DNA of 64,000 bases from Chitinibacter sp. GC72 (GTDB taxonomy: Bacteria; Pseudomonadota; Gammaproteobacteria; Burkholderiales; Chitinibacteraceae), in contig NZ_VIRW01000009.1 in the NCBI RefSeq assembly GCF_009760905.1, positions 1 through 64,000 of the forward strand, in the 5' to 3' direction. A program made the translations under genes and the position numbers. Every line of letters starts with the position of its first letter. The first letter of the stretch is position 1. Below the pieces are notes generated by a model. That model had not been told where the DNA came from and made no database searches. It saw only the letters and a list, made by a program, of their open reading frames with translations. Positions 36,401 through 46,166 of the stretch are shown in pieces.

Positions 36401-36699
36401 GGCGTAGGAGTTAGGCTGGGCTGGCTGGTCGGTTGGCTGCTCGGCGGGACTGTCGGGGAGACTGTCGGCGTCCCAGTGAGAGTTCGCCACAGCACGGGGG
36501 TCGCGGCCGGATTCCAGTTCGCGCCCTGAAAGGCCGTATGTGTAACCAGAGAGGTATATTCACGGGAACCATAGCTAACAACGCTTCCAGCAGGATACGT
36601 CACACCTTCTTGCCATGGCTCACTGGCAATCGCTTGCCCCGCGCCCAAAGTCAGACAGATTAATTGCGCCAGTAGGGTCGGCGTTTTCAGTTGCTGCAT
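33448..36699 (-). CDS. Large secreted chitin-binding purple-acid-phosphatase-like protein
   Basis: The 1083-residue protein has a signal peptide (cleavage after AIAS) and several modules. A CBM5/12-like unit lies at about 28-72 and a clearer one at about 110-153 (AKWWTRGDQPAQSGEWGPW). Proline/threonine/serine linkers with repeated TPSP-type units join them to a LamG/concanavalin-like domain (about 215-430) and, after another linker, a fibronectin-like PAP N-domain and a metallophosphoesterase. The metal-binding motifs are FSDTQDG, HHGDIVASGG, APGNHEYF, NHGPC and GHVHSYARG. A beta-rich C-terminal domain ends it. It likely removes phosphate from esters while attached to chitin. It is a single gene between terminator and leader. 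The exact substrate is unknown. Confidence 0.85.
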   Translation of the reverse strand: MQQLKTPTLLAQLICLTLGAGQAIASEPWQEGVTYPAGSVVSYGSREYTSLVTHTAFQGANWNPAATPVLWRTLTGTPTVSPTVPPSSQPTSQPSLTPTPTQTPAAGECSTLWQATAVYIAGQRVQVQGVIYEAKWWTRGDQPAQSGEWGPWRKLGACAVATATPEPSAAPTPAITPTTSPTASPSPTPSPVVSATPSAEPTPSATPASLPMASLTQGLVHYYPLEQGASDSVAGITLQAVGPQQRATGRFANGVLLDAKQGAALFLPRALSGTYTIGFWLRMPEDMGNKLASILANKDWETGLNPGISIGRNNDGRLKINIGDGSKRLDGYLPGAGKGWAYIALTVDEQAKVLTAAATDDKGFVNRIKLNFAALGNILPSFNRWALNEDARGDYYSRYPAERFALEYDELAVWQRSLSDAEVQSLARADAPLAALKPQPTTLPPSPTPSATPSASPSPSITPTITPSPDPQQPPTGVGLPTFSIAPSLQGPGPDRMTVMFESAQVKGEVWVRPYGTGEVFRRFAAVPHSKDATVQHAALTELKSNTLYEYYVRTHSVDGMAAYTSQRYAFKTWPKAGDGVEQAKFVLFSDTQDGRGTIFTDIVNKGVIPLECESTDPVQCSEKIAGIIHHGDIVASGGSRDQWRNQFFGRLQALSPYVPIIPAPGNHEYFAEEMGNPAKVAQPDLNKAMQSYRKYFAGVPDNGSALYRGFWFSTDYLGLKLISLDTTPISGRHAHGNWTPMSMYWDQFRVAQLDWFKQQIASAEQQAKPYVFSINHGPCLSEKWRNGEVMATCEFVSELEDYSRRTQAITGNLFGHVHSYARGHSMDVKHLWLNAASASGGLEGGGNQGSDGKDLDIFTITRDEFGYNTLTFRFGPQQSLAMVRRSSGITGTNTAFPVTDQLQITQQPLMVPPSLPQRDLGEVALAELTLQFVPPAGLDGLEAHWQLAKNADFSDAFDIWGNQTRKENWFYTGSTEASFANTRAGKSMTELSLANALQAREILQDGGNEAFERWSLSKGASCTTLTGSRGGQCTHVSSYDRFASKPAALQLASGETWYYRVRLRDSGLNWTPWSMTGSVKIK

Positions 36700-36848
36700 T
36701 TTCTCTCTCCATCATCCATGAATTTGAACACCAGTCTGGTGATGGACAGAGATAGTAAAAGCCGACGGTTGCGCCAGAATGTCAACTCACCCCGAACTGC
36801 GTGGGTGAGCTATCAGCGATTGAGGGTGTTTTGCAATGCGCAGGCAAT

Positions 36849-37397
36849 TCAGTCCAGCTGCAAAGTATCAAGCTGCCAGACCGAGCGGTCGTAAAAACGC
36901 GGCACAGCCTCCGGCGCAAATTTGTCGTAGGGATAGATCACAAAGATCGGGCCTTTGTCGCGTGCAGCCATCGGCTTGCCATTGAGCCGTAGCGCCAGAA
37001 TCACCTCGTGCTGCAGCGCATCGCTAAACGGGATTTCAACCGCATAATCATTGATCGCAATCGCCTTGATCCTTGTTCCGCTCCCGCCAGCAGCGTTAAG
37101 CACATCACGCAGCAAGGGGCCGCGGAAAGTTACTTTGCGTGGATACCATGGCGTGGTGACGGTATGCGATACCTGCGGCAAGGCTTCGAGCATGCGCAAA
37201 TCAAACTGCGCCAGCTTGCCCTGATTGGGTTTGCTCACTTTGCCCGAGATCGTCAAAATCACCTTGCCAGCCGGTTTGTCCATCGCGCTGGCCGTATTGG
37301 CCGCGCCAAGGCCAGCCAGCGCGGCGAGTGCCGCCGTCAGTAGCAGCGCACGGCAGGCGGCTGGCAGTTTTTCCATCGTCGGCGTTTGATTCATCAT
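36849..37397 (-). CDS. Periplasmic SUOX-fold (molybdopterin-binding-like) protein
   Basis: The 182-residue protein has a signal peptide (cleavage after ASA) and a compact domain with VILTISGKVSKPNQG, FDLRMLEALPQ, TFRGPLLRDVL, AINDYAVEIPFSD and IFVIYPYDKFAPE. This is the oxidoreductase molybdopterin-binding (SUOX) fold, here without the usual Cys ligand for molybdenum, as seen in small proteins encoded beside signalling genes. AAGGA precedes the ATG. It lies 32 bases downstream of the HD-GYP sensor gene and is probably co-transcribed; it may bind a ligand and pass a signal to the sensor's periplasmic domain. Confidence 0.72.
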   Translation of the reverse strand: MMNQTPTMEKLPAACRALLLTAALAALAGLGAANTASAMDKPAGKVILTISGKVSKPNQGKLAQFDLRMLEALPQVSHTVTTPWYPRKVTFRGPLLRDVLNAAGGSGTRIKAIAINDYAVEIPFSDALQHEVILALRLNGKPMAARDKGPIFVIYPYDKFAPEAVPRFYDRSVWQLDTLQLD

Positions 37398-37429
37398 TAT
37401 TCAATCCTTGCTTGCGGTAAATTGACTCT

Positions 37430-40321
37430 TCAATGGGCTGCGGGCATGGCCAGCTGAACCAGCTGCTCGACATCCACCTCATCGAGCTGGGCTGGCGACA
37501 TAAAACGCTGCGCGTAATCAAACCAGATACGGCTACGCAGGAAATAAACAAACAACTGGGCGTCAATATGCTGGTCTTTGCCCATCAAAGCCATAATGCG
37601 CAGCGACTCGGATACGCTCTTGGCCGATTTGTAAGGCCGGTCTGCTGCCGTGAGCGCTTCAAAAATATCCGCAATCGCCATAATCCGGTCGGTCAGCTGC
37701 AGCTGCTTGGCGCCAATACGCCGTGGGTAGCCTGTACCATCCATTTTTTCATGGTGATTGGCGGCAATGTCGGGCACCCGCTCCAGATGCGCAGGCCAGG
37801 GCAGTTTTTTCAGCATGATCAGCGTTTGCACAATATGGTCGTTGATGGCAAAGCGGTCCTCATCGGTCAAAGTGCCTCGCCGCACGCCCAGATTATGCAA
37901 TTCGCCCAAGTCTTGCCGGTTGGCAGGCAATTTCATGTCAAAGCCATATACATTTTGCGGATCGCCCCGCTCAACAGGCGGCTTGCGCTCGCCCCAGGCC
38001 ACCTGATGCTCCGGTTTGTCGGCCAGCACATATTCGCTGGCAGGCAGCTCTGCAGGGGCTGGACGATGACGCGATAGCCGCTGCAGCTCTTCGGCCGATA
38101 AACCCAGGCTATCATCAAAGTGGCGTAGCCAGGTTTGCGAGCCGATCTGCTGCAAGCGCGCCAGCGCCTGCTCGGATAAAAATTCCCCGCCCTGATTGCA
38201 CTGCGCAACAAAAGCAAAATCGGCCTGCAACTGCGCCTGTCTGGCCAGACACGACGCCTGTGCAGCGAGCGCATCGTCCCCTAGCGCAATGGCACGGGCG
38301 CAATCGAGCTCGGCATCGCGCCACAGCACTTCAAAGCGCATGCGCACTTCATGAATGCGGTTGTAAATCACCTCAAGTTTGGTGGCTTTATCAACTATGT
38401 GCTCAGGGCTGGTGACTTTGCCGCAATCGTGAAGCCAGGCGGCAAGGTAGAAGGCGTAGCGCTCTTCTTCATTGAGGCTGAAGGCGGCGTAGTTGCCGGT
38501 GTTTTCGTGAGTCAGCTTATCGGCCAGCATCATCGCCAGCTCGGGCACTCGCTCGCAATGCCCGCCGGTGTACGGGCTTTTGGCATCAATCGCATCGGCC
38601 AGCACACGAATCACCGCGTTGAATAATTTCTTTTGCGCCTCGATCAGCTGCCGCGTCTCAATCGCCACCGCCAGCATGCCGCTTAAACGGCTGGCAAATG
38701 ACATAAATTCGGTAGCGGCATGCTCCTGATCGTCGGGCAAACGCAGTGCCAGCAAGCCTTCCAGCCGCCTGCTGCGGCCCCGCAACTGCAGCATCAGCCG
38801 CCCTTCATGCCAGTAGGCATCCTGTGCGGAATCCGATGGCCGATGCGCCAGCGTTTCGGCAAACGAATCGGGCGTGCCGCATTCGGCAGCACGCAGCAGG
38901 GAGTCGGAGTCTTGTTGCAGCAGATAGACTGCGGCGGCATCGCAGCGCGTCGCAGTCATGAATTTGCTCAAGACCTGTGCGAGCATGGTTTCAATACGCG
39001 GCTCGGCACCGAGCACACGGCTGATCGATAAAAAGGCTTCTATGGTGTTGCTAACATTGTCGATCACCTCACCCAGCGTCTTTACTTCCCTGAGCCGTGG
39101 CGGCGGACTTTGCGTGCGACTAAAGTCAAAGCTCATCATCCGCCTTGCCCGCTCGGCAATGTTTTCCATACTTTTACCCATGGCATTACCGGCCAGCCAG
39201 CCAAAGGGCAGGAAAAAGACAATCAGGCCAACGGCGATCAGAATCAAACGGTTGCGGCTGCGCTGCAGATCACCCAGCAACTCGTCGGCCGGTGCAGCAA
39301 CCAGCAGGTGCAGATTACTACCCTCAATCGCGTCAAACGGCAAGGAAACACCCAGCCATTCCTTGCCTTCGATATGGTAGGTCATCGCCTGCCCCCTCTG
39401 CGCCGAACCTTCCAGCGAGGATAAGGCTGGCACATCCATTTCTTTGATGTTTTTAAAGCGGATTGTGTCGGTATTGGGCTGCTGCACCAGCACTTTGCTC
39501 ATATCCTGATAAGCAATCACCAGACCATCGGCATTCAGTAGCGCCAGCTCGGTACCCGGTGTGATATTGAGCCCGCTCAAGCCTTCGGCCAGATCATCCA
39601 GCGCCATATCCAGACCAACGATAGTGTCACCATTGCTCGCCAGCTTGGACATGCTGGTGCCAACCTGCCGCGTGGAGAAAAACACATAGGGATTGGATAC
39701 GACGGTATCTATCGTATCTTTGGCAGCGACGTACCAAGGACGGACGCGCGGATCAAACTGATAATCAGCCATCGGGCGACGCATTTGCAGCTTGTTTTCC
39801 GCATCGAAATAGTAAAAAGCCCCTTCCCTGCTGCCATCGGCGCGCTGTGTGACGGTCTGCACCAGAAAGTTGGCTTCGGCGGGCGCCTGAAAGCGCTGGC
39901 GAAGCTCGCGACTATCGAGCGGGCGTACCAGCAAAAAATCACCATTGCTGTACGCGACATAGATAGCAGAAACCAGCGGATTGGCCGACAGCTCTTCGGC
40001 AAACACGCCGATCCGGCTCAGGCGATCATCCAGCGCCTTGGCCGACACAATCGGATCAAAAGCCAGAATGCGCAAAGTTGCCGCGCCAGGCTCGATCATG
40101 CGGCGCGCACGCTCCGAAACAATTTGTCCGGCATCTCTGGCGGTACGGCTGGCCGAATCGAGCAAAATATCGCGTGTTCCCACCCAGCCGATAGAGAGCA
40201 GCACGGTGGCAGTGACAATCATCACCAGCATCAGCAGGCAGGACATCACCAGACGAGCAGGCCAGACACGATGAAAGTGGCTCAATTGCGGCTCCTTTGA
40301 GCGGTTAACAGTAGAGGGCAT
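37430..40321 (-). CDS. Membrane sensor with dCache, GAF and HD-GYP domains
   Basis: The ~963-residue protein has membrane segments at about 25-48 and 355-378 enclosing a periplasmic dCache sensor domain (WYVAAKDTIDT, GLDMALDDLAEGL). A GAF-like domain at about 435-585 is followed by a split HD-GYP phosphodiesterase. The HD part AAWLHDCGKVTSPEHIVDKAT is separated by about 140 residues from the INDHIVQTLIML and HHEKMDGTGYP part. HD-GYP enzymes break down cyclic di-GMP to GMP. The inserted helical segment is unlike the short link of canonical HD-GYP proteins. Start at the ATG at 40321; GTG at 40327 is an alternative. Confidence 0.85.
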   Translation of the reverse strand: MPSTVNRSKEPQLSHFHRVWPARLVMSCLLMLVMIVTATVLLSIGWVGTRDILLDSASRTARDAGQIVSERARRMIEPGAATLRILAFDPIVSAKALDDRLSRIGVFAEELSANPLVSAIYVAYSNGDFLLVRPLDSRELRQRFQAPAEANFLVQTVTQRADGSREGAFYYFDAENKLQMRRPMADYQFDPRVRPWYVAAKDTIDTVVSNPYVFFSTRQVGTSMSKLASNGDTIVGLDMALDDLAEGLSGLNITPGTELALLNADGLVIAYQDMSKVLVQQPNTDTIRFKNIKEMDVPALSSLEGSAQRGQAMTYHIEGKEWLGVSLPFDAIEGSNLHLLVAAPADELLGDLQRSRNRLILIAVGLIVFFLPFGWLAGNAMGKSMENIAERARRMMSFDFSRTQSPPPRLREVKTLGEVIDNVSNTIEAFLSISRVLGAEPRIETMLAQVLSKFMTATRCDAAAVYLLQQDSDSLLRAAECGTPDSFAETLAHRPSDSAQDAYWHEGRLMLQLRGRSRRLEGLLALRLPDDQEHAATEFMSFASRLSGMLAVAIETRQLIEAQKKLFNAVIRVLADAIDAKSPYTGGHCERVPELAMMLADKLTHENTGNYAAFSLNEEERYAFYLAAWLHDCGKVTSPEHIVDKATKLEVIYNRIHEVRMRFEVLWRDAELDCARAIALGDDALAAQASCLARQAQLQADFAFVAQCNQGGEFLSEQALARLQQIGSQTWLRHFDDSLGLSAEELQRLSRHRPAPAELPASEYVLADKPEHQVAWGERKPPVERGDPQNVYGFDMKLPANRQDLGELHNLGVRRGTLTDEDRFAINDHIVQTLIMLKKLPWPAHLERVPDIAANHHEKMDGTGYPRRIGAKQLQLTDRIMAIADIFEALTAADRPYKSAKSVSESLRIMALMGKDQHIDAQLFVYFLRSRIWFDYAQRFMSPAQLDEVDVEQLVQLAMPAAH

Positions 40322-40529
40322 TAGCACCCGTTTTTATAGCTTATCTGACACCTAAATTCCCGTATTACCGCAGCACAACCCAGAACTTCAGTAATAAATA
40401 GCAAGTTGGCTGTATTTTTTGCACAACCAGCCATCGCTTACAGACTTGAAAACATGAAAAAAATTGTCTGTGATGAAGAACTTAACTTCCAAAACTCTCT
40501 TGGCTGCGTACTTTCAAAAAGGAAAGATC

Positions 40530-43500
40530 ATGACCACAGCCCCACGCTCCAGCATTAGCGCAGTAGGCACGATCACGATTGACGAGCAGGGACTGATTTG
40601 CTCATTTGATGCTGTATCCGAGCGTATTTTTGGCTACACCCAGGCCGATGTGCTGGGTCGCAATATCTCCATGCTGATGCCAGCGCCCTACCAAAGCGAA
40701 CATGATCAGTACCTGGGTCGCTATCGGCAGGAAGGCGCGCCGCGCATTATCGGTCAGGGGCGTGAAGTCATGGGCCTGCACCGTAACGGGCATAGTTTTC
40801 CGATCTGGCTGGCGGTTAATGAAGTGCGGCTGGGTGGCGAACGGGTTTTTGTCGGCTCAATTGTCGAGCTGTCCGAACAAAAAAGTATCGAGTCTGATTT
40901 ACTGCAAAGCCAGGAAACCACCCGAGCCATTCTGGCCACGGCGATCAACCCGATTATCACCATCAATGCCAAAGGGATTGTGTGCTCTTTCAATCCGGCG
41001 GCAGAAAAGCTGTTTGCCTATGACAGCCATGAAATTCTGGGGCAGAACATCAAAATCATCATGCCGCAGCCCTATCACTCCGAGCATGACGAATATCTGG
41101 CACGCTATCTGCGCGAAGGGCATCCGCACGTGATTGGCAAAGGGCGCGAGGTTGTTGGCAGAAAAAAGGATGGCTCGACTTTCCCCATGCATTTGTCGGT
41201 AGGCCGCATGGAAATCGGTGGCGAGCCGATGTTTGTTGGCATTATTGTCGATATGACCGAGCGCAAGGCCGCCGAAGCCGAGCTGGCCAATAGCCTGGAA
41301 ACCACCCGTGCCATTCTGAATACAGCGATTAACCCGATTATCACCATTGATGCAATCGGTCAGGTGTGCTCGTTCAATCCGGCAGCCGAAGCCTTGTTTG
41401 GCTACGCCCGCGAAGAAGTTCTGGGGCAAAACATCAAAATCATGATGCCCGAACCTTATCAGTCCGAACACGACGGCTATTTGTCACGCTATTTGCGCGA
41501 AGGCAATCCGCATGTCATCGGCAAAGGGCGTGAGGTCATGGGGCGTAAAAAAGACGGCTCTACCTTTCCAATGCACCTGTCGGTCGGGCGCATGGAAGTG
41601 GGTGGAGAGCCGATGTTTGTCGGCATTATTGTCGACATCAGCGAGCGCAAAAAAGCCGAAGCCGAATTACTCAAGCACCGCGACCGGCTGGCCGAAATGG
41701 TGGCCAGCGCCACCGCCGAGTTGCAGCAGGCCAAAGAAGACGCCGAAGCTGGCGCGCATACCAAATCGGCTTTTCTGGCCAATATGAGCCATGAAATTCG
41801 CACACCGATGAACGCGATTATCGGCTTTGCCGAAGTTGTACTGCAGGATGAGACGCTGAGCGAAGCCACGCAGGGCCATGTCAGAACCATCTTGCGTGCC
41901 TCGCGCTCATTGCTGGGCATCATTAATGATGTACTGGATATTTCCAAGCTGGAAAGCGGAAAATTTACGCTGGAGGACATCCCTTTTCATCTGCCCAATG
42001 TCCTGCGTGATTTGCAGCACACCATCGAGCAGCAAGTGCAGGAAAAAGGCCTCAAATACCAATGTCAGGTCGCCAGCAATACGCCGATGAAAGTGATGGG
42101 CGACCCAACCCGGCTGCGGCAGGTTTTACTTAATCTTCTGGGTAACGCAATCAAGTTTACCGATAAGGGCGAAATCGGCTTGCTGGTCATGGCAGGGCCA
42201 GAGCCCGACATGTTGCAGTTTTCAATCAGTGACACCGGCATCGGCATGACCGAAAAGCAGCTGGCCAAAGTTTTTGACGCTTTTTCTCAAGCAGACGCCA
42301 GCACCACGCGCAATTTTGGTGGCACCGGGCTGGGCACTACCATCAGCAAGCAGATTGTTGAACAAATGCAAGGCCGGATCTGGGCTGAAAGCCTCTGGAA
42401 ACAAGGCTCGACCTTTCACTTTACCGCCAGGCTGCCCGCCATCAGCACCGAGCAGCGCTGTTTTAATGAAGATGAAAGCCTGCTCAACGAAGCCTATATC
42501 TCGCCACGCCTGTTTAATGTACTGTTGGCCGAAGACTTGGAAACCAATGCCTCGCTGGCCTTGCTGCGCATCTCGCAGCAAGGCCACCGGGTAGACTGGG
42601 TAAAAAACGGTCGCGAAGCGGTGCAGGCCATGATGCGGGGCGGTTATGAAATCATCCTGATGGACGTGATGATGCCGGATATGGACGGGCTGGAAGCCAC
42701 CCGCCGCATCCGGGCTTACGAAGCGGCGCACAATAAAACCGCCATCCCGATTATTGCACTCACCGCCAGCGTATTGCACGAAGACCATGTGCGCTGCCTT
42801 GGCTCGGGCATGAATTTTGTTGAAGGCAAGCCGATTGACTTCAATATGCTGTTCCGGGCGATGGAAGAAATCGCCCCGGCCAATTTGGGTATCGTGCGCG
42901 ATACCAGCGCATCGCCCATGGTGCCGATGCTTGAGCCGCTGGCCAAGGAATTTGTCGAGCTGGCCGACATTGTCGATTTGAAAAAAGCGCTGGCCGTCTG
43001 GCAAGACCCGCAAATCTATGAAGACGCCTTGCTGCTGTTTTCACGCCAGCAGGCCAATACGATGGCTGCGCTGGGCTCTGCACTGGGGCGCAACCCGCCC
43101 GATTATGGCGATGCCTACCGATTGCTGCACGCGCTCAAGGGCATGGCGGGCAATCTTTATCTGAGCCAGGTGTTTAATCTGGTTTGCCAGCTGGATGCTC
43201 AGGTCAAGCCGCTGCTCACCGCAGGCGAGAGCAGCGAAAACACGCTGGATCTGCGCACACTGACGCAGCTGGAACAAGCCATGCAGCAGGCCATTACGTC
43301 GATTGAAACGCATGTGCAGCGCGAGCAGGCCGAAGAACAAACCGCTTGCTATGATGCAGAGCAGGTTCGCGAGCTGATGAAGCGGCTGCAGGAAGAGCTA
43401 GCCCAGCTTAACCCGGATACGGTCGAGCCACTGCTGAAAGATTTGCGCAAATTTTTGCCCTCGGAACAGGTGGCACCACTGTCACGGATGCTCGAATCGT

Positions 43501-43561
43501 TTGATTTCAATGCCGCACAAGCCCACCTGGCTACACTGGGCGAAACTTTGGGGCTGACAAC

Positions 43562-43565
<4 letters not shown>
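40530..43565 (+). CDS. Hybrid histidine kinase with three tandem FixL-type haem-PAS domains
   Basis: The 1011-residue protein has no membrane segment. Three PAS domains repeat every 128 residues, each with the FixL haem motif: His58, His186 and His314 in SEHD, and the distal Arg pairs 64/78, 192/206 and 320/334 in the positions of FixL R206 and R220. A short coiled coil leads to the kinase core with phospho-acceptor His421 in ANMSHEIRTPMNAIIGF and an ATPase domain (GDPTRLRQVLLNLLGNAIKF, GTGLGTTI). A receiver domain with Asp712 (LMDVMMPDMDG) and an Hpt domain with His867 (LHALKGMAG) follow. It probably senses oxygen or NO and passes phosphate to the overlapping HD-GYP regulator. AAGGAA precedes the ATG at 40530. 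Confidence 0.93.
40914..41681 (+). repeat. Intragenic tandem duplication of a haem-PAS unit (2 x 384 bp)
   Basis: The segments 40914-41297 and 41298-41681 encode PAS2 and PAS3, which are almost identical in their second halves (KKDGSTFPMHLSVGRME in both). The first PAS (40530-40913) is more diverged. This points to a recent duplication of one 128-codon unit. Confidence 0.85.
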
Positions 43566-44572
<1,007 letters not shown>

Positions 44573-44578
44573 AGCCGC

Positions 44579-44842
44579 TTAATCGGGCGCGCAGCCCATC
44601 TCGTCCAGCCGCAATAAAATCTCAGTTTTTCTTTCGCGCTTGATCTGCTGCCAGGGGCAGTTTTCCTGTGCGCCTATCATGGCATACAGCAGATTGAGCG
44701 ATACCCCTCGCTGTTGACGCTGCAGTTGGGCGTATAGCTCGAACGGATCAGCCGCCAGCAATTGCGCCGCATTTTCTATGCCGATCTGCGCCAGCATCTG
44801 CTGGCTTTTCGGCCCTAGGCCTTTCAATTTGGCGATTTCCAC
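44579..44842 (-). CDS. TfoX C-terminal domain protein
   Basis: The 87-residue protein is a stand-alone TfoX_C domain: MEIAKLKGLGPKSQQMLAQIG, then ENAAQLLAADPFELYAQLQ. It has a helix-hairpin-helix-like start, and the domain is the C-terminal half of TfoX/Sxy competence regulators. Stand-alone versions are common in betaproteobacteria and their role is not known. The gene ends seven bases after the convergent REC-HD-GYP gene, with no room for a terminator hairpin. Confidence 0.82.
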   Translation of the reverse strand: MEIAKLKGLGPKSQQMLAQIGIENAAQLLAADPFELYAQLQRQQRGVSLNLLYAMIGAQENCPWQQIKRERKTEILLRLDEMGCAPD

Positions 44843-44990
44843 TTTGCCTCAGACGATGTTCATTTCGCGTACTAATCTATGAGGGGCGCAAAAAAATTTG
44901 CCAGTCCCTGTCAGAAAGCCATCACCTTATCCGACCAAGCATCAGACGCCAATCATGGTGTCGCTTAAACCACTTCTGGAGCAAACGATC

Positions 44991-45233
44991 ATGAATAAAC
45001 AACTCATCCTGAGCACTGCCCTGACCGCTGTATTGGCTGCCGGTGTTTCCGGTACAGCCCTCGCTGCCGACAAGGAAAAATGCTATGGCGTTGCCAAAGC
45101 AGGCAAAAACGATTGTGCGGCCAACGGCCACGCTTGCGCTGGGCAAGCCAAAAGCGACAACAATGGCAAAGAATGGAAATACGTTGCGGCAGGCACCTGC
45201 GTCGAGATGAAGGGCTCGCTCAAACCAATGTAA
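44991..45233 (+). CDS. bufA1: Bufferin-type periplasmic metal-binding peptide (BufA1, DUF2282)
   Basis: The 80-residue precursor has a signal peptide (cleavage after ALA) and a mature DUF2282 peptide with four Cys at 31, 42, 49 and 70 (KCYGVAKAGKNDC, GHACAGQAK). In characterised systems, the first enzyme of the operon modifies such Cys residues so the peptide traps copper in the periplasm. The ATG at 44991 with GGAG upstream gives this length; a longer frame begins at 44898 but adds no signal. It heads the gene order bufA1-bufB-bufC followed by a sigma and anti-sigma pair. Confidence 0.9.
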   Translation: MNKQLILSTALTAVLAAGVSGTALAADKEKCYGVAKAGKNDCAANGHACAGQAKSDNNGKEWKYVAAGTCVEMKGSLKPM

Positions 45234-45271
45234 GCGCGAAGCAGATCGGGGGCAATACCGGATATACACCC

Positions 45272-45320
45272 AATGGTATTGCCACCCAAGTTACATTCCA
45301 ATTAGCCTAGCAAGATATAC
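45272..45320. repeat. Copy of the GGTAT-ended dispersed repeat family
   Basis: GGTATTGCCACCCAAG begins and GATATACCC ends this 49-bp stretch between bufA1 and bufB. The ends match units at 27695, 51576, 54623 and others. Confidence 0.4.
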
Positions 45321-45323
45321 CCT

Positions 45324-46166
45324 ATGAAAACCACACTACCCCAACTGAGCGGACTGGGCTTGCGCTCTCCCCATTTGCCCACCGTGCTAGAAACCCGCCC
45401 GGACGTTGGCTGGTGGGAAGTGCATAGCGAGAATTATTTTGGCGGCGGGCAAGCGGTGGCGCAGCTGCTGCAAATCCGCCGCGATTACCCGCTCAGCCTG
45501 CATGGCGTCGGGCTGGGGCTGGGGCGGCTGGGCGAACTGGATGCTCGGCATCTGGCGCAGCTTAAACAGCTGGCCGAGCGTGTCGAGCCTTCAGCCATTT
45601 CCGAACATCTGGCGTGGAATCATTTTGCTGGCCGCTATTTTAACGACTTGCTACCCGTACCGCGTGTGCAAGGTGTGGTCGAGCATCTGGCCAGCCACAT
45701 CATGCAGGTGCAGGATGCGCTGCGGCGCCCCATTCTGATTGAAAATGTCTCGGCCTACGTTGGCTTTGCCGAAGAAATCATGTCCGAGGCCGAGCTGATG
45801 GTCGAGCTAGCCCGGCGTACCGGCTGCGGCCTGCTGGTGGATGTGAACAATTTTTACGTCAATACACTCAATCTAGGGCTGGACGCCGAAGCCGAATTAG
45901 CCCGGATACCGGGCGAGCTGGTTGAAGAGATTCATATTGCGGGGTTTGAATGGTTTGAAGGCACGGCCGTCGATACGCACGGCGCAGCAGTCAGCACCGA
46001 AGTCTGTCAGCTGCTGGGCAACGCCCTGCAGCGCTGGGGGCACAAACCCGTCTTGCTTGAGCGCGATACCCAGCTGGGAAGCTTTGCCGATTTGCACCAG
46101 GAGTATATGCAGCTAGAGCAGATGATAAAAAAGCCCCAAGCCAATACCTGCGGGGTGTATAAATGA
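45324..46166 (+). CDS. bufB: Multinuclear non-haem iron oxygenase, bufferin-modifying (BufB, DUF692)
   Basis: The 280-residue MNIO enzyme has a TIM-barrel-like fold with LSGLGLRSPH, WWEVHSENYF, HGVGLGLG, SEHLAWNHF, ILIENVSAYV, LLVDVNNFYVN and EIHIAGFE, which are the metal-binding blocks of DUF692. MNIOs modify Cys or Asp residues of peptides; with BufC, BufB converts bufferin Cys residues to thiooxazole-type groups. Position downstream of bufA1 and a four-base overlap with bufC support this role. Confidence 0.92.
   Translation: MKTTLPQLSGLGLRSPHLPTVLETRPDVGWWEVHSENYFGGGQAVAQLLQIRRDYPLSLHGVGLGLGRLGELDARHLAQLKQLAERVEPSAISEHLAWNHFAGRYFNDLLPVPRVQGVVEHLASHIMQVQDALRRPILIENVSAYVGFAEEIMSEAELMVELARRTGCGLLVDVNNFYVNTLNLGLDAEAELARIPGELVEEIHIAGFEWFEGTAVDTHGAAVSTEVCQLLGNALQRWGHKPVLLERDTQLGSFADLHQEYMQLEQMIKKPQANTCGVYK

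Noticed and set aside
35200-36480. Repeated TPSP-type DNA as a tandem repeat or CRISPR-like array
   Set aside because: It encodes the Pro/Thr/Ser linkers of the secreted phosphatase; there are no regular repeat-spacer units. No CRISPR array was seen anywhere in the window.
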